Source: Dechloromonas sp. TW-R-39-2 (lineage in GTDB: Bacteria; Pseudomonadota; Gammaproteobacteria; Burkholderiales; Rhodocyclaceae). From it: a stretch of DNA of 64,000 nt. Location of the stretch: positions 372,001 through 436,000 of the forward strand of contig NZ_CP045202.1 in NCBI RefSeq assembly GCF_016864195.1, in the 5' to 3' direction. Position 1 is the first letter of the stretch. Each line of letters opens with the position of its first letter. Of this stretch, positions 8,923-17,964 are shown piece by piece. A model generated the notes under the pieces. That model was given only the letters and a program-made list of their open reading frames with translations. It was not told the origin of the DNA and ran no database searches. Both the position numbers and the translations under genes were made by a program.

Positions 8923-10214
8923 TAGATGCCGACTTCTTCTGGCGCGGTGCGTTCCAGCTCAACCGCGGCGGCCAGGCAGGCCAGGCGGCCAACCACGCCA
9001 TAAGCGTAGAAGCGGTTGGGCGGTGAATCCGGATTGCCGCAGCGGTAATCGGGCAGGTTGCAGCCGGTTTCGAAGGCCAGCGGTTCGAAATGCATGCCCG
9101 GTGCGTTGAGGTTCTCGTCCTTGCCGCGCCCGGTATGCACGCGATAGAAGCCACCGACGACGTAGCGGTCGATCATGTAGATCACCGGTTCGGCAACGGC
9201 TTCGTTGAGCGTCTCGAAGGAATGCACGCCTTCCTGGATCAGCACCTCGGAGACTTCGAGGCCTTCCTTGATCACACTCATCTTGTTGCGCTGCTTGCGG
9301 TTGAGTGCAATGACTTCATCCGCATCGCGCACCGTCATGACGCCCATGCCGTAGGTCCCGGCGTCGGCCTTGACCACCACGTAGGGCGTTTCGTCGATGC
9401 CGTATTCCTTGTACTTTTCCTTGACGATATCGAGCACGGCGGCGACGTTGGCGGCCAGGCATTCCTCGCCCTGACGCTCATGGAAATTGATGCTGCGGCA
9501 GACCGAGAACGCCGGATTGATGCGCCACGGGTCGATGCCGATTTCCTTGGCGAAATCGTTGGCCACCTGATCGTAGGCGGCAAAGTGGTTGGATTTGCGG
9601 CGCACTGCCCAACCGGCGTGCAGCGGTGGCAACACCACCTGATCGTGCAGATTTTTCAGAATATCGGGGATGCCGGCTGAAAGATCGTTGTTCAGCAATA
9701 CGGCACAAGGTTCGAAACCATCGACACCCAGGCGGTTGCCTTTGCGAACCAGGGGCTCAAGCAGCAATTGACGGCCATTCGGCAGATCGATCGGCGTCGG
9801 CTTGTCGATTTCCGGCAGCATCGAGCCGAGGCGGATATTGAGGCCGGTCTGGCGCAGGATATCGACCAGTTGCGCGACGTTCTGCAGGTAGAACTGGTTG
9901 CGCGTGTGGTTTTCCGGAATAAGCAGCAGGCTGCGCGCTTCGGGACAGAATTTTTCGATGGCACTCATCGCCGCCTGCACGCAAAGCGGCAGGAACGCCG
10001 GATTCAGGTTGTTGAAGCCACCGGGATAGAGATTGGTATCGACCGGTGCCAGTTTGAAGCCCGAATTGCGCAAGTCGCACGACGAGTAGAACGGCGGGGT
10101 GTATTCCTGCCATTGGCCACGCAGCCAGTGTTCGATCTGTGGGCTGCTTTCGAGGAACTTGCGTTCGAGTTCAAGCAGGGGGCCGGTGAGGGCGGTGGTC
10201 AGGTGTGGAACCAT
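8922..10214 (-). CDS. gshA: glutamate-cysteine ligase, Acidithiobacillus-type
   Basis: This enzyme makes gamma-glutamylcysteine, the committed step to glutathione. The 430-residue protein is unlike E. coli GshA. It matches my memory of the separate family found in Acidithiobacillus and many betaproteobacteria, with HTRNQFYLQNVAQLVDILR, VVKADAGTYGMGVMTVRD and a final FYAYGVVGRLACLAAAVELE. I chose ATG at 10214 (MVPHLTTALTG) over the TTG at 10229 because GAGAG lies at a workable distance before it. It is first in the gshA-gshB-apbE operon; a divergent promoter region separates it from ybiT. Confidence 0.9.
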   Translation of the reverse strand: MVPHLTTALTGPLLELERKFLESSPQIEHWLRGQWQEYTPPFYSSCDLRNSGFKLAPVDTNLYPGGFNNLNPAFLPLCVQAAMSAIEKFCPEARSLLLIPENHTRNQFYLQNVAQLVDILRQTGLNIRLGSMLPEIDKPTPIDLPNGRQLLLEPLVRKGNRLGVDGFEPCAVLLNNDLSAGIPDILKNLHDQVVLPPLHAGWAVRRKSNHFAAYDQVANDFAKEIGIDPWRINPAFSVCRSINFHERQGEECLAANVAAVLDIVKEKYKEYGIDETPYVVVKADAGTYGMGVMTVRDADEVIALNRKQRNKMSVIKEGLEVSEVLIQEGVHSFETLNEAVAEPVIYMIDRYVVGGFYRVHTGRGKDENLNAPGMHFEPLAFETGCNLPDYRCGNPDSPPNRFYAYGVVGRLACLAAAVELERTAPEEVGI

Positions 10215-10271
10215 GGTGCTGTCTCTCAATCACGAGGGTTTTTCTTGTGGCCGCAAATCTTACACCGCAGT

Positions 10272-10295
10272 GCAGCAAAAATCCGCCTTTGCTGC
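10272..10295. repeat. inverted repeat in the gshA-ybiT divergent region
   Basis: GCAGCAAA (10272-10279) pairs with TTTGCTGC (10288-10295). The right arm is the beginning of one copy of the recurrent motif TGCTGCGGTCAAC (10290-10302). It lies between two divergent genes, so it is not an ordinary terminator; it might be an operator or an inverted motif pair. Confidence 0.45.
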
Positions 10296-10375
10296 GGTCA
10301 ACTCCTTGAAAACAGGTAAAATTCGACCCCTTGTTTTACCGTTTGTTTTACGCCAATTCGCAGATCGGAATCGCC

Positions 10376-11998
10376 GTGCTTGTCGCCGCCAATATCACCA
10401 TGCAGTTCGGGGTCAAACCCCTGTTTGAAAACGTTAATGTCAAATTTGGCGAAGGCTATCGCTACGGCCTGATCGGTGCCAACGGTGCCGGCAAATCGAC
10501 CTTCATGAAGATTCTGTGTGGCGCACTCGAGCCGTCGGCCGGCAATGTCTCGAAAGAGAAGCATGAGCGCATGGCTTACCTGAAACAGGACCAGTTTGCC
10601 TACGAAGACATGCGTGTCCTCGATGTGGTGATGGCCGGCCACGAGGAACTCTGGACAGCGATCCAGGAGCGTGACGCGATCTACGCCAACCCGGAAGCGA
10701 CCGAAGACGACTACATGAAGGCCGCCGAGCTTGAAGGCAAGGTCGGCGAATACGACGGTTACACCGCCGAATCCCGTGCCGGCGAGCTGCTGCTCGGTGT
10801 CGGTATCCCGACCAGCCAGCACAATGGCCCGATGAGCGAAGTGGCACCCGGCTGGAAGCTGCGTGTGCTGCTCTGCCAAGCGCTGTTCGCCAATCCGGAC
10901 ATCCTGCTGCTCGACGAACCGACCAACAACCTCGACATCAACACCATCCGCTGGCTGGAAGACATCCTCAATGCTCGTGAGTCGACGATGATCATCATCT
11001 CCCACGATCGTCACTTCCTGAACCAGGTCTGTACCCACATGGCCGACCTGGACTACGGCAAGATCACGACCTACGCCGGCAACTACGACGACTTCATGGA
11101 AGCCGCGCAGCAAGCCCGCGAGCGTCAGCAGAACGCCAACGCCAAGGCCAAGGAACGTATCGCCGAACTGCAGACCTTCGTCCGCCGCTTCTCGGCCAAT
11201 GCCTCCAAGGCCAAGCAGGCGACTTCCCGGATGAAGCTGATCGACAAGCTCAAGCCGGAAGACGTCAAGCCGTCATCGCGCCAGTACCCGTGGATCCGCT
11301 TCGATTACGACGAGAAGGCCAAGCTGCACCGCCAGGCCGTCGAGATCGAGAATCTCTCCTTCACCTACGAAGGCAGCGAGCGCAAGATTTTTAACAACCT
11401 GACGCTGACCATCAATGCCGGTGAAAAAATCGCCGTGATCGGTGAAAACGGCGTCGGCAAGACGACCTTCCTGAAATTGCTGATGGGCGAGCTGCAGCCG
11501 CAGTTTGGCACGCTGAAGTGGGCTGAAAAGGCCAATCCGGGCTATTACGCGCAGGATCACAGCGAAGCCTTCAAGTCGGAAGAGAACTTGACCGAATGGA
11601 TTGCCGGTTATGCCCGCGCCACGATTGAAGATGGCGGCGATCTGGAAACCCTGATTCGCGGCACGCTCGGCCGTCTTTTATTCTCCGGCGACGACGTCAA
11701 GAAGCCGGTAAATGTGATTTCCGGGGGCGAACAGGGCCGCATGCTGTTCGGCAAGTTGATGCTGTCCAAGCATAACGTGCTGGTTATGGACGAGCCGACC
11801 AATCACCTGGATATGGAATCGATCGAGGCGTTGAACAGCGGCCTGGAAAAATTCCCGGGTACGATGATCTTCGTCTCGCACGATCGCGAGTTCGTTTCGT
11901 CGCTGTCGACCCGCGTTCTGGAAGTCAAGAACGATGGCCGGATTGTTGATTACCTCGGCGGTTACGAGGATTACCTGGCCAGCCAGGGCGTTAATTAA
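10376..11998 (+). CDS. ybiT: ABC-F family ATPase, YbiT type
   Basis: ABC-F proteins bind the ribosome and have two nucleotide-binding domains and no membrane part; YbiT is thought to act in translation under stress. The 540-residue protein closely follows E. coli YbiT from [12 protein letters not shown] onward. It has Walker [10 protein letters not shown] and GENGVGKTT, and Walker [12 protein letters not shown] and [11 protein letters not shown]. The start is GTG at 10376 with GGAA just upstream; the frame is open further upstream but that part is not family-like. It is followed by a bidirectional terminator. Confidence 0.93.
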   Translation: MLVAANITMQFGVKPLFENVNVKFGEGYRYGLIGANGAGKSTFMKILCGALEPSAGNVSKEKHERMAYLKQDQFAYEDMRVLDVVMAGHEELWTAIQERDAIYANPEATEDDYMKAAELEGKVGEYDGYTAESRAGELLLGVGIPTSQHNGPMSEVAPGWKLRVLLCQALFANPDILLLDEPTNNLDINTIRWLEDILNARESTMIIISHDRHFLNQVCTHMADLDYGKITTYAGNYDDFMEAAQQARERQQNANAKAKERIAELQTFVRRFSANASKAKQATSRMKLIDKLKPEDVKPSSRQYPWIRFDYDEKAKLHRQAVEIENLSFTYEGSERKIFNNLTLTINAGEKIAVIGENGVGKTTFLKLLMGELQPQFGTLKWAEKANPGYYAQDHSEAFKSEENLTEWIAGYARATIEDGGDLETLIRGTLGRLLFSGDDVKKPVNVISGGEQGRMLFGKLMLSKHNVLVMDEPTNHLDMESIEALNSGLEKFPGTMIFVSHDREFVSSLSTRVLEVKNDGRIVDYLGGYEDYLASQGVN

Positions 11999-12033
11999 GC
12001 AATCGTTTCCTCCGATTTCGGCGGGTAGACCGC

Positions 12034-12065
12034 AAAAGGCCGGCGCAGCATGCGACCGGCCTTTT
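12034..12065. terminator. bidirectional terminator between ybiT and the AtaL-like gene
   Basis: Stem AAAAGGCCGG / CCGGCCTTTT with a 12-base loop and T tracts on both strands. It serves two converging genes. Confidence 0.85.
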
Positions 12066-12075
12066 TGTTTGCGAT

Positions 12076-12546
12076 TTACTGGAGTGTTACGCCGGCAGCA
12101 AACATCCGGATCAGCCGTACGCAATCGACATCGGACTGGTGGTAAGCCGATTTGACATAGTCGATATAGGCCCGATCTTCCGAGTTGGGATCGATCGCGA
12201 GGGTCGTTTCGTAGGCAAAGCGGAGGAAGAGAAAATCCGGTTCAGGCTCTTCGATGGTGATCGTCAGGCTGCCGCCGGCATGGGCTTCGGAGGGCAGGAT
12301 GTCGAAGCGGACGGCTGTTCCCGGCGTGATCGTGACGCGGTCCTGGATCGTCGCCGGCCCGAAATCGAGTTCGCGCAGCAACGTATTGCCATGGCGTTCG
12401 AGAATGCTTGAGGACTCAAGTCCCGGCAGGAAGGGGATGGGGTTTTCAACGCGTTGCAGCAGGCCCTGCCAGAGCTGGTCGCGGCTCAAGGTGTCGACCA
12501 GCGGGTTTTCCGGGTCGTTGATCTGGATGAGATGTTCGAAATTCAT
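12076..12546 (-). CDS. SRPBCC-fold protein, AtaL-like (DUF1857)
   Basis: The 156-residue protein begins MNFEHLIQINDPENPLVDTL and contains QLWQGLLQRVENPIPFLPG. This matches the AtaL-like/DUF1857 family within the START/SRPBCC superfamily, small proteins with a deep hydrophobic pocket and no assigned bacterial substrate. There is no signal peptide, so it is cytoplasmic. It is divergent from rsuA with only 23 bases between starts, so their promoters must overlap each other's 5' ends. Function is unknown. Confidence 0.8.
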   Translation of the reverse strand: MNFEHLIQINDPENPLVDTLSRDQLWQGLLQRVENPIPFLPGLESSSILERHGNTLLRELDFGPATIQDRVTITPGTAVRFDILPSEAHAGGSLTITIEEPEPDFLFLRFAYETTLAIDPNSEDRAYIDYVKSAYHQSDVDCVRLIRMFAAGVTLQ

Positions 12547-12569
12547 GGCTGGATGTTAGCATTCCCGCC

Positions 12570-13277
12570 ATGCAACTAGAACGACTCCTCCAAAAACATG
12601 GCTTCGGCACTCGCAAGGGCTGCCGGGCGCTTATCCGCCACGAACGTGTCGCGGTCAACGGTCAGATTTGTGACGATCCTTTCGCCGAGATTGAAACCCA
12701 GGGACTGGTTTTTACCGTCGATGGCGTGGATTGGCCTTATGCTGAATTCGCCAGCGTGATTCTCAACAAGCCGGTCGGCTACGAGTGTTCGCGCAAGCCG
12801 CTGCATCATCCCAGTGTGCTGACCCTGCTTCCGGTTCAATTGCGTGAGCGTGATGTCCAGCCGATTGGCCGGCTCGATGAAGATACGACCGGTCTGCTGT
12901 TGATTACTGATGATGGCCAGCTCAACCACGTTTTATCTTCCGCCAAGCGCAAGGTGCCGAAGGTTTACCTGGCGACGACCAAACATCCTGTCGATCAGGC
13001 GCTGATCGATGCCTTGCTGGCCGGTGTGCTGTTGAATGATGAGCCTGAGCCGATTGCCGCCTCGGCCGCTGAAATTGCCGGCGAGCACCTGTTGCGCCTG
13101 ACGCTGACCAGCGGCAAGTACCATCAGGTCAAGCGCATGGTCGCTGCGGCCGGTAATCGGGTCGAGGCGCTGCATCGCGAATCCTTGGGTGAGCTGACCT
13201 TGCCGGATGATCTGAAACCCGGCGAGTGGCGCTGGTTGACCGCGGTCGACCTGCAAAAACTGGGCTATTCCAAGTGA
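12570..13277 (+). CDS. rsuA: 16S rRNA pseudouridine synthase (RsuA family)
   Basis: RsuA converts U516 of 16S rRNA to pseudouridine in the assembling small subunit. The 235-residue protein has an N-terminal S4 RNA-binding segment (MQLERLLQKHGFGTRKGCRA). The catalytic motif is GRLDEDTTGLLLITDDG with the essential Asp, followed by YHQVKRMVAAAGNRVEALHR. Length and motifs fit RsuA rather than the longer RluB/RluF, although the exact target uridine is inferred. Its stop TGA overlaps the GTG start of oxyR, so the two are probably translated together. Confidence 0.9.
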   Translation: MQLERLLQKHGFGTRKGCRALIRHERVAVNGQICDDPFAEIETQGLVFTVDGVDWPYAEFASVILNKPVGYECSRKPLHHPSVLTLLPVQLRERDVQPIGRLDEDTTGLLLITDDGQLNHVLSSAKRKVPKVYLATTKHPVDQALIDALLAGVLLNDEPEPIAASAAEIAGEHLLRLTLTSGKYHQVKRMVAAAGNRVEALHRESLGELTLPDDLKPGEWRWLTAVDLQKLGYSK

Positions 13278-14188
13278 CCCTGACCGAAATGCGCTACATC
13301 GTGGCGCTCGCCCGTGAGCGCCATTTCGGCAAGGCGGCAGACGCCTGCCATGTCAGCCAGCCGACCTTGTCGGTTGCTTTGAAGAAGGTTGAAGGGCAAC
13401 TGGGGGCGCCACTTTTCGAACGGGGTGCCTCGGATGTCCGTATCACGCCGCTGGGTGAGCGCATCGTTGCACAAGCCCGGCGTGTGCTTGAAGAGGCCGT
13501 GCGGCTCGAGGAAATCGCCGGCTCCGGTCGAGACCCGATGAGCGGCCCGCTACGCGTCGGCGTGATTTACACCATCGCTCCTTATCTGCTGCCTCAGCTG
13601 ATTCCCGCCTTGCATCGGCATGCGCCGGCCATGCCTCTCTTCCTCAAGGAAGACTTCACTGAAAACCTGATTCCCGCCCTCAAGGCCGGTGAGCTGGATG
13701 TCATCGTGATTGCCTTGCCACTGGCCGAAACCGGGCTGGTCGCCCAGCCGGTTTATGAAGAACCGTTCCGGGTTGTTGTGCCGTCTGCTCACCCGTGGTC
13801 TGGGCGTCAGTCCGTTCAGGCGGATGAACTCGACGGCCAGAGCATGTTGCTGCTTGGGCAGGGCAATTGCTTCCGTGATCAGGTGCTTGAATCCTGCCCT
13901 CGGCTGACGGCGCCCGATGCGCTTGAACATTCGATCGAAGGCAGTTCTCTGGAAACCATCCGTTACATGGTGGCGAGCGGAGCCGGGCTGGCAGTCATGC
14001 CTTGTACTGCAGCCGACCCGCTGAAGGAAAAGGAAGCGATGGTTGCCGTTTTACCTTTTGAAGGGGCTCAGCCTTCACGTACTGTCGGCCTGGTCTGGCG
14101 TGTCACTTTTCCGCGCCCGCAGGCCATCGATGCCGTGCGTGCTGCGGTGCTGTCTTGTCAGTTACCCGGTGTAACGGCTGTTCGCTGA
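13274..14188 (+). CDS. oxyR: peroxide-sensing LysR-type regulator OxyR
   Basis: OxyR senses hydrogen peroxide through a disulfide and activates antioxidant genes. Starting at GTG 13274 (overlapping the rsuA stop) gives 304 residues. The winged helix is at 1-60 (TLTEMRYIVALARERHFGKA, QPTLSVALKK) and an effector domain follows. The two redox cysteines fall at 199 and 208 (GNCFRDQVLESC), the same numbering as in E. coli, followed by SLETIRYMVASGAGLAVMP. This is strong evidence for OxyR rather than CysB or another LysR protein. The gshAB operon nearby is a plausible, unproven target. Confidence 0.94.
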   Translation: MTLTEMRYIVALARERHFGKAADACHVSQPTLSVALKKVEGQLGAPLFERGASDVRITPLGERIVAQARRVLEEAVRLEEIAGSGRDPMSGPLRVGVIYTIAPYLLPQLIPALHRHAPAMPLFLKEDFTENLIPALKAGELDVIVIALPLAETGLVAQPVYEEPFRVVVPSAHPWSGRQSVQADELDGQSMLLLGQGNCFRDQVLESCPRLTAPDALEHSIEGSSLETIRYMVASGAGLAVMPCTAADPLKEKEAMVAVLPFEGAQPSRTVGLVWRVTFPRPQAIDAVRAAVLSCQLPGVTAVR

Positions 14189-14190
14189 GC

Positions 14191-14204
14191 GTTTCACGTG
14201 AAAC
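14191..14204. other. parS centromere site 2
   Basis: GTTTCACGTGAAAC is the perfect palindromic core of the ParB site. It lies just after the oxyR stop and before the shared terminator. Confidence 0.9.
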
Positions 14205-14225
14205 CCGGGCAGGATTTTCCGGCAT

Positions 14226-14258
14226 AAAAAAACCTCGGTGATTCACCGAGGTTTTTTT
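14226..14258. terminator. bidirectional terminator between oxyR and topB
   Basis: Stem AACCTCGGTG / CACCGAGGTT around ATT, extended by A and T tracts on both sides. It serves two converging genes. Confidence 0.88.
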
Positions 14259-14279
14259 TCAACCGATGCTCGAATCAGA

Positions 14280-16811
14280 TCAGGCTTCGTCTGCTGCCGC
14301 GGCGGCCTTTTTCTTGGCTGGGGCTTTCGGCTTGGCGACTTTTTTCTCAAACTCGAAGCCAACCTTGCCATCCTTGGCGACCAGATAGGCCGAGAACTTA
14401 CGGCGCGTCCGGTTCGAGACAAACTCCTTGAGCAGTTCGGTCTTGCCTTCGTTGAGCAGCTTGGACATCTGCGTGGTATCGATCGGTTGCTGCAGGATCA
14501 CCTTGCCGGAGCGGAAATCGCAACTCTTGTCGGGACCGACTGATTTTTCACAGACGTACGAGGCGCCATGATCGTAGACCTGGCCGGTACATTTCGGGCA
14601 TTTGCCAAGTGCTGTCTGGGCTGAAAAGTCGACCGGTTCGCTGTTGGCTTCGTCGGCCTTGTCCTGGCCGAAGTCGAATTCCGGTTCCTTGTTGTCATTC
14701 AGCTTGATGGCTGCGGCAAAAGTGCGGCCCATCTTGTTGCGGAAACCCGTCAGCGGACCAATCTGGCCTTCGTTGATCAGGGTATCGATTTCGGCCGGTT
14801 CGAACTGACGGCCGGCAACGATCTTCCACAACGAGTAGTCGCAGCCGCCGCACTGGAATTTCTTGTAGGTTTCACGAATTTCACCGCCGCAACGGGGGCA
14901 TTTCGCGGTCAACACACCAAAATCGCCAGGAATCGTATCGCTATCGAAGGTTTTGGCGCGTTCGACCATGTGGCGCGTCATTTCGGCAATTTCGCGCATG
15001 AATTCGTCGCGCGTGAATTCGCCCTTTTCGATGCGGCCAAGTTTCCATTCCCAGTCGCCGGTCAGTTCCGGCTGGGTCAGTTCGTTGATGCCGAGGCCGT
15101 TCAACAGCGTCATCAGCGAGAAAGCCTTGGCGGTCGGCGTCAGCTCGCGGCCTTCGCGCAGCATGTACTGCTCGCCGATCAGGTTTTCGATGATCTGGGC
15201 ACGCGTCGCCGGTGTGCCGAGGCCACGGCCGGCCATCGCCGCCTTGAGTTCCTCGTCGTCGACCATCTTGCCGGCGCCTTCCATGGCGGAGAGCAGGGTA
15301 GCTTCCGAGTAGCGCGGCGGTGGCTTGGTTTCGTTGGCCTTGACCGTGACTTCCTCGGTTTTGACCTTTTCATCCTTGTCGACCGCGACGAGGTTGCCTT
15401 CGCTGCCTTCCTGGCCTTCCTTGCCATGCACGGCAAGCCAGCCCGGATTGACCAGCACCTTGCCTTCGGTCTTGAAGGGATGGCCTTCGACGCGGGTGAT
15501 GCGGGTGGTCACTAGGTATTCGGCGGCCGGGAAGAAGACTGAGAGGAAGCGACGCACGACGAAGTCGTAGAGCTTTTGTTCGACTTCGTTGAGATTCTTC
15601 GGTGCCTGCGGTGTCGGGATGATCGCGAAGTGATCGCTGATCTTGGCGTTGTTGAAGATGCGCTTGTTCGGCAGTACCCAGTTGCGCGCCAGGATCTGAT
15701 GGGCAAACGGCGAATAACGGGCGAGCAGCACTTCGTCGTGACCCTTGCCGGCACCTTCGCCGGTCAGGATGGTCAGTGTTTCACGGACTGTCGGCAGGTA
15801 GTCTTCCGGCAGGCAGCGCGAATCGGTTCGCGGATAGGTCAGGACCTTGTGCTTTTCGTAGAGCGCCTGGGCGATTGACAGCGTGGTCTTGGCCGAGAAG
15901 CCGAAGCGAGCGTTCGCTTCGCGCTGAAGGCTTGTCAAATCGAAGAGTAGCGGTGATAAACGGGTTTCCGGCTTGGCTTCTTCGCTGACGATGCCGGGCT
16001 TGCCGAGTGTGGCTGCACGGATCGCATCGGCTCGCTTTTCTTCCCAGAGGCGGTCGGCACGGGCGTGTTCGTCATCCGCCTTCTTGAAGCCTTCGTCGAA
16101 CCACTTGCCGCTGTAGTTGCCGGCCTTGGCAGCGAATTCAGCTTCCACTTCCCAGTAGTCGCGTGGCTTGAATTCGCGGATTTTCTTTTCGCGCTCGACG
16201 ACGATGGCCAGTGTCGGTGTTTGTACGCGGCCGACGGTGGTCAGGTGGAAACCGCCGGTTTTCGAATTGAAGGCGGTCATCGCCCGTGTACCGTTGATCC
16301 CGACCAGCCAGTCGGATTCAGAACGGCAGACGGCGGCATCGCCCAGGCCCTGCATGTCGTTGCCGTGGCGCAGACGGGTGAATCCGTCGCGGATGGCGCC
16401 CTGGGTCATCGACTGCAGCCAGAGACGCTGGATCGGTTTGGTGGTTTTGCTGTGCTGCGCGATGTAGTTGAAAATCAACTCGCCTTCGCGCCCCGCGTCA
16501 CATGCATTGATCAGGCTTTCGACATCCTTGCGCTTGATCAGCTTGTTGAGCACCTTGAGGCGGGACTCGGTCTTTTCGATCGGCTTCAGCGCAAAGTGCG
16601 GCGGAATGACCGGCAAGTGGGCAAAAGACCATTTGCCGCGCTTGACTTCGAATTCTTCAGGACAAGAGAGTTCGAGCAGATGGCCGACGGCCGACGAGAT
16701 CACGTGCGTGTCGCTTTCGAAATAGTCGTCGTGCTTGGTAAACCCTCCCAGCGCCTTGGCGATGTCGGCTGCTACAGAAGGTTTTTCGGCGATGATTAGC
16801 TTTTTGGTCAT
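14280..16811 (-). CDS. topB: DNA topoisomerase III
   Basis: TopB is a type IA topoisomerase that decatenates replication intermediates. The 843-residue protein has an N-terminal TOPRIM domain (MTKKLIIAEKPSVAADIAKA, NACDAGREGELIF). The catalytic tyrosine is in VLTYPRTDSRCLP near residue 325. The C-terminal region has two Cys-rich segments (CPRC...CGGC near 650-670; CPKC...C near 730-755) and a lysine/alanine-rich tail. It is longer than E. coli TopB (653) because of these zinc-ribbon-like segments, as in many betaproteobacteria. It lies 79 bases downstream of dprA on the same strand. Confidence 0.94.
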   Translation of the reverse strand: MTKKLIIAEKPSVAADIAKALGGFTKHDDYFESDTHVISSAVGHLLELSCPEEFEVKRGKWSFAHLPVIPPHFALKPIEKTESRLKVLNKLIKRKDVESLINACDAGREGELIFNYIAQHSKTTKPIQRLWLQSMTQGAIRDGFTRLRHGNDMQGLGDAAVCRSESDWLVGINGTRAMTAFNSKTGGFHLTTVGRVQTPTLAIVVEREKKIREFKPRDYWEVEAEFAAKAGNYSGKWFDEGFKKADDEHARADRLWEEKRADAIRAATLGKPGIVSEEAKPETRLSPLLFDLTSLQREANARFGFSAKTTLSIAQALYEKHKVLTYPRTDSRCLPEDYLPTVRETLTILTGEGAGKGHDEVLLARYSPFAHQILARNWVLPNKRIFNNAKISDHFAIIPTPQAPKNLNEVEQKLYDFVVRRFLSVFFPAAEYLVTTRITRVEGHPFKTEGKVLVNPGWLAVHGKEGQEGSEGNLVAVDKDEKVKTEEVTVKANETKPPPRYSEATLLSAMEGAGKMVDDEELKAAMAGRGLGTPATRAQIIENLIGEQYMLREGRELTPTAKAFSLMTLLNGLGINELTQPELTGDWEWKLGRIEKGEFTRDEFMREIAEMTRHMVERAKTFDSDTIPGDFGVLTAKCPRCGGEIRETYKKFQCGGCDYSLWKIVAGRQFEPAEIDTLINEGQIGPLTGFRNKMGRTFAAAIKLNDNKEPEFDFGQDKADEANSEPVDFSAQTALGKCPKCTGQVYDHGASYVCEKSVGPDKSCDFRSGKVILQQPIDTTQMSKLLNEGKTELLKEFVSNRTRRKFSAYLVAKDGKVGFEFEKKVAKPKAPAKKKAAAAADEA

Positions 16812-16890
16812 GGGTTCTGCCTGATGAGTGCCGGGGCATGATAAGTGCGCGGCGAGCGGCTTGGCAAGCCATCTATATATATGCAGCGAA

Positions 16891-17964
16891 TTAGTTCATG
16901 CGCTGGTAGCGATTGCCGGGCAGGGTGGCCAGTTGTCCCGTCAGCTCCAGCGTCAGTAGCGCGGTGAGCAATTGATCGGTCGGGAGACCGGTCCGGGCAC
17001 CGAGTTCGTCGAGGCTGCATGGATCATGTCCAAGCGCTGCAAGGAGCGGTGAATCCTGATCAATCATCAGTTCGGGAAGCGGCTCCGGCTGCGCCATATT
17101 GCCCAGTTCTTCGAAGACATCCTGCGCCGTCTCAACCAGCTTGGCCCCCTGCTTGATCAACTTGTGGCAACCGCGCGCAACGGGCGAGTGGATCGAGCCA
17201 GGAATGGCGAATACTTCACGGCCTTGCTCCCCGGCCAGTCGGGCGGTAATCAGGGAGCCACTTTCCGGTGCTGCCTCGACAACCAGCACACCTCGCGACA
17301 GGCCCGAGATAATCCGGTTCCGGCGTGGGAAATTGGCGGCCATTGCGGGCGTTCCCAGCGGGAACTCGGAGATGATCGCGCCTTTGTCGGCAATGGCGAG
17401 AGCCAGTTCCTTGTTGCGGGCCGGGTAGAGCCGGTCGGCCCCGGTTCCGATAACCGCAACTGTTTGGCCGTCGGCCGCAAGGGCGCCACGATGTGCCGCC
17501 GCATCGATGCCAAGCGCCAGTCCGCTGATGATGGTCAAGCCTTTCCCCGCCAGTGTGCGGGCAAAGCTTTCGGCCGTCTGCATGCCTTGTGGCGTGGCAT
17601 TGCGGCTGCCGACCATGGCCAGACCCGGTTTGGCGAGTAATGCCGGATTGCCGCGGATGTAGATGACGTTGGGTGGGTCGGCAATTTCAAGCAGTGTGGC
17701 CGGATAAGCCGGGTCGGCCAATGTCAGGATGTGCTGGTTCGCTTCGCTGGCCCAGGCAATGCTGCGGTCGACCTGTTCTGAAGGGTCAAAATCGAAAAGA
17801 AGGTCTGCGCGCTGACCGATGACCGCACGGACTGCCAGCCGGCCGGCCGCAAAAATGGCTTCGGGTAAACCGAAAGCGGCGAGAAGCTTTCGTTGCGTCT
17901 CGCCGCCAATGCCGGGGATCAAGGTCAGCCGCAACCAGGCGGCTAGGCCTTCAGTGTTTTTCAC
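16891..17964 (-). CDS. dprA: DNA-processing protein DprA
   Basis: DprA binds incoming single-stranded DNA and loads RecA during natural transformation. The 357-residue protein has an N-terminal helical domain (LIPGIGGETQRKLLAAFG), the Rossmann-like core (MVGSRNATPQGMQTAESFAR, ISGLALGIDAAAHRGAL, PRRNRIISGLSRGVLVVEA) and a C-terminal winged helix (DELGARTGLPTDQLL). It overlaps the LysM gene by four bases (ATGA). It contains an exact copy of the recurrent motif TGCTGCGGTCRAC (17760-17772), interesting because that motif might be an uptake-type signal. Confidence 0.95.
   Translation of the reverse strand: MKNTEGLAAWLRLTLIPGIGGETQRKLLAAFGLPEAIFAAGRLAVRAVIGQRADLLFDFDPSEQVDRSIAWASEANQHILTLADPAYPATLLEIADPPNVIYIRGNPALLAKPGLAMVGSRNATPQGMQTAESFARTLAGKGLTIISGLALGIDAAAHRGALAADGQTVAVIGTGADRLYPARNKELALAIADKGAIISEFPLGTPAMAANFPRRNRIISGLSRGVLVVEAAPESGSLITARLAGEQGREVFAIPGSIHSPVARGCHKLIKQGAKLVETAQDVFEELGNMAQPEPLPELMIDQDSPLLAALGHDPCSLDELGARTGLPTDQLLTALLTLELTGQLATLPGNRYQRMN

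Noticed and set aside
16812..16890. TATATATA-rich stretch before topB as an unwinding element
   Set aside because: Short and without DnaA boxes; better explained as a promoter -10 region.
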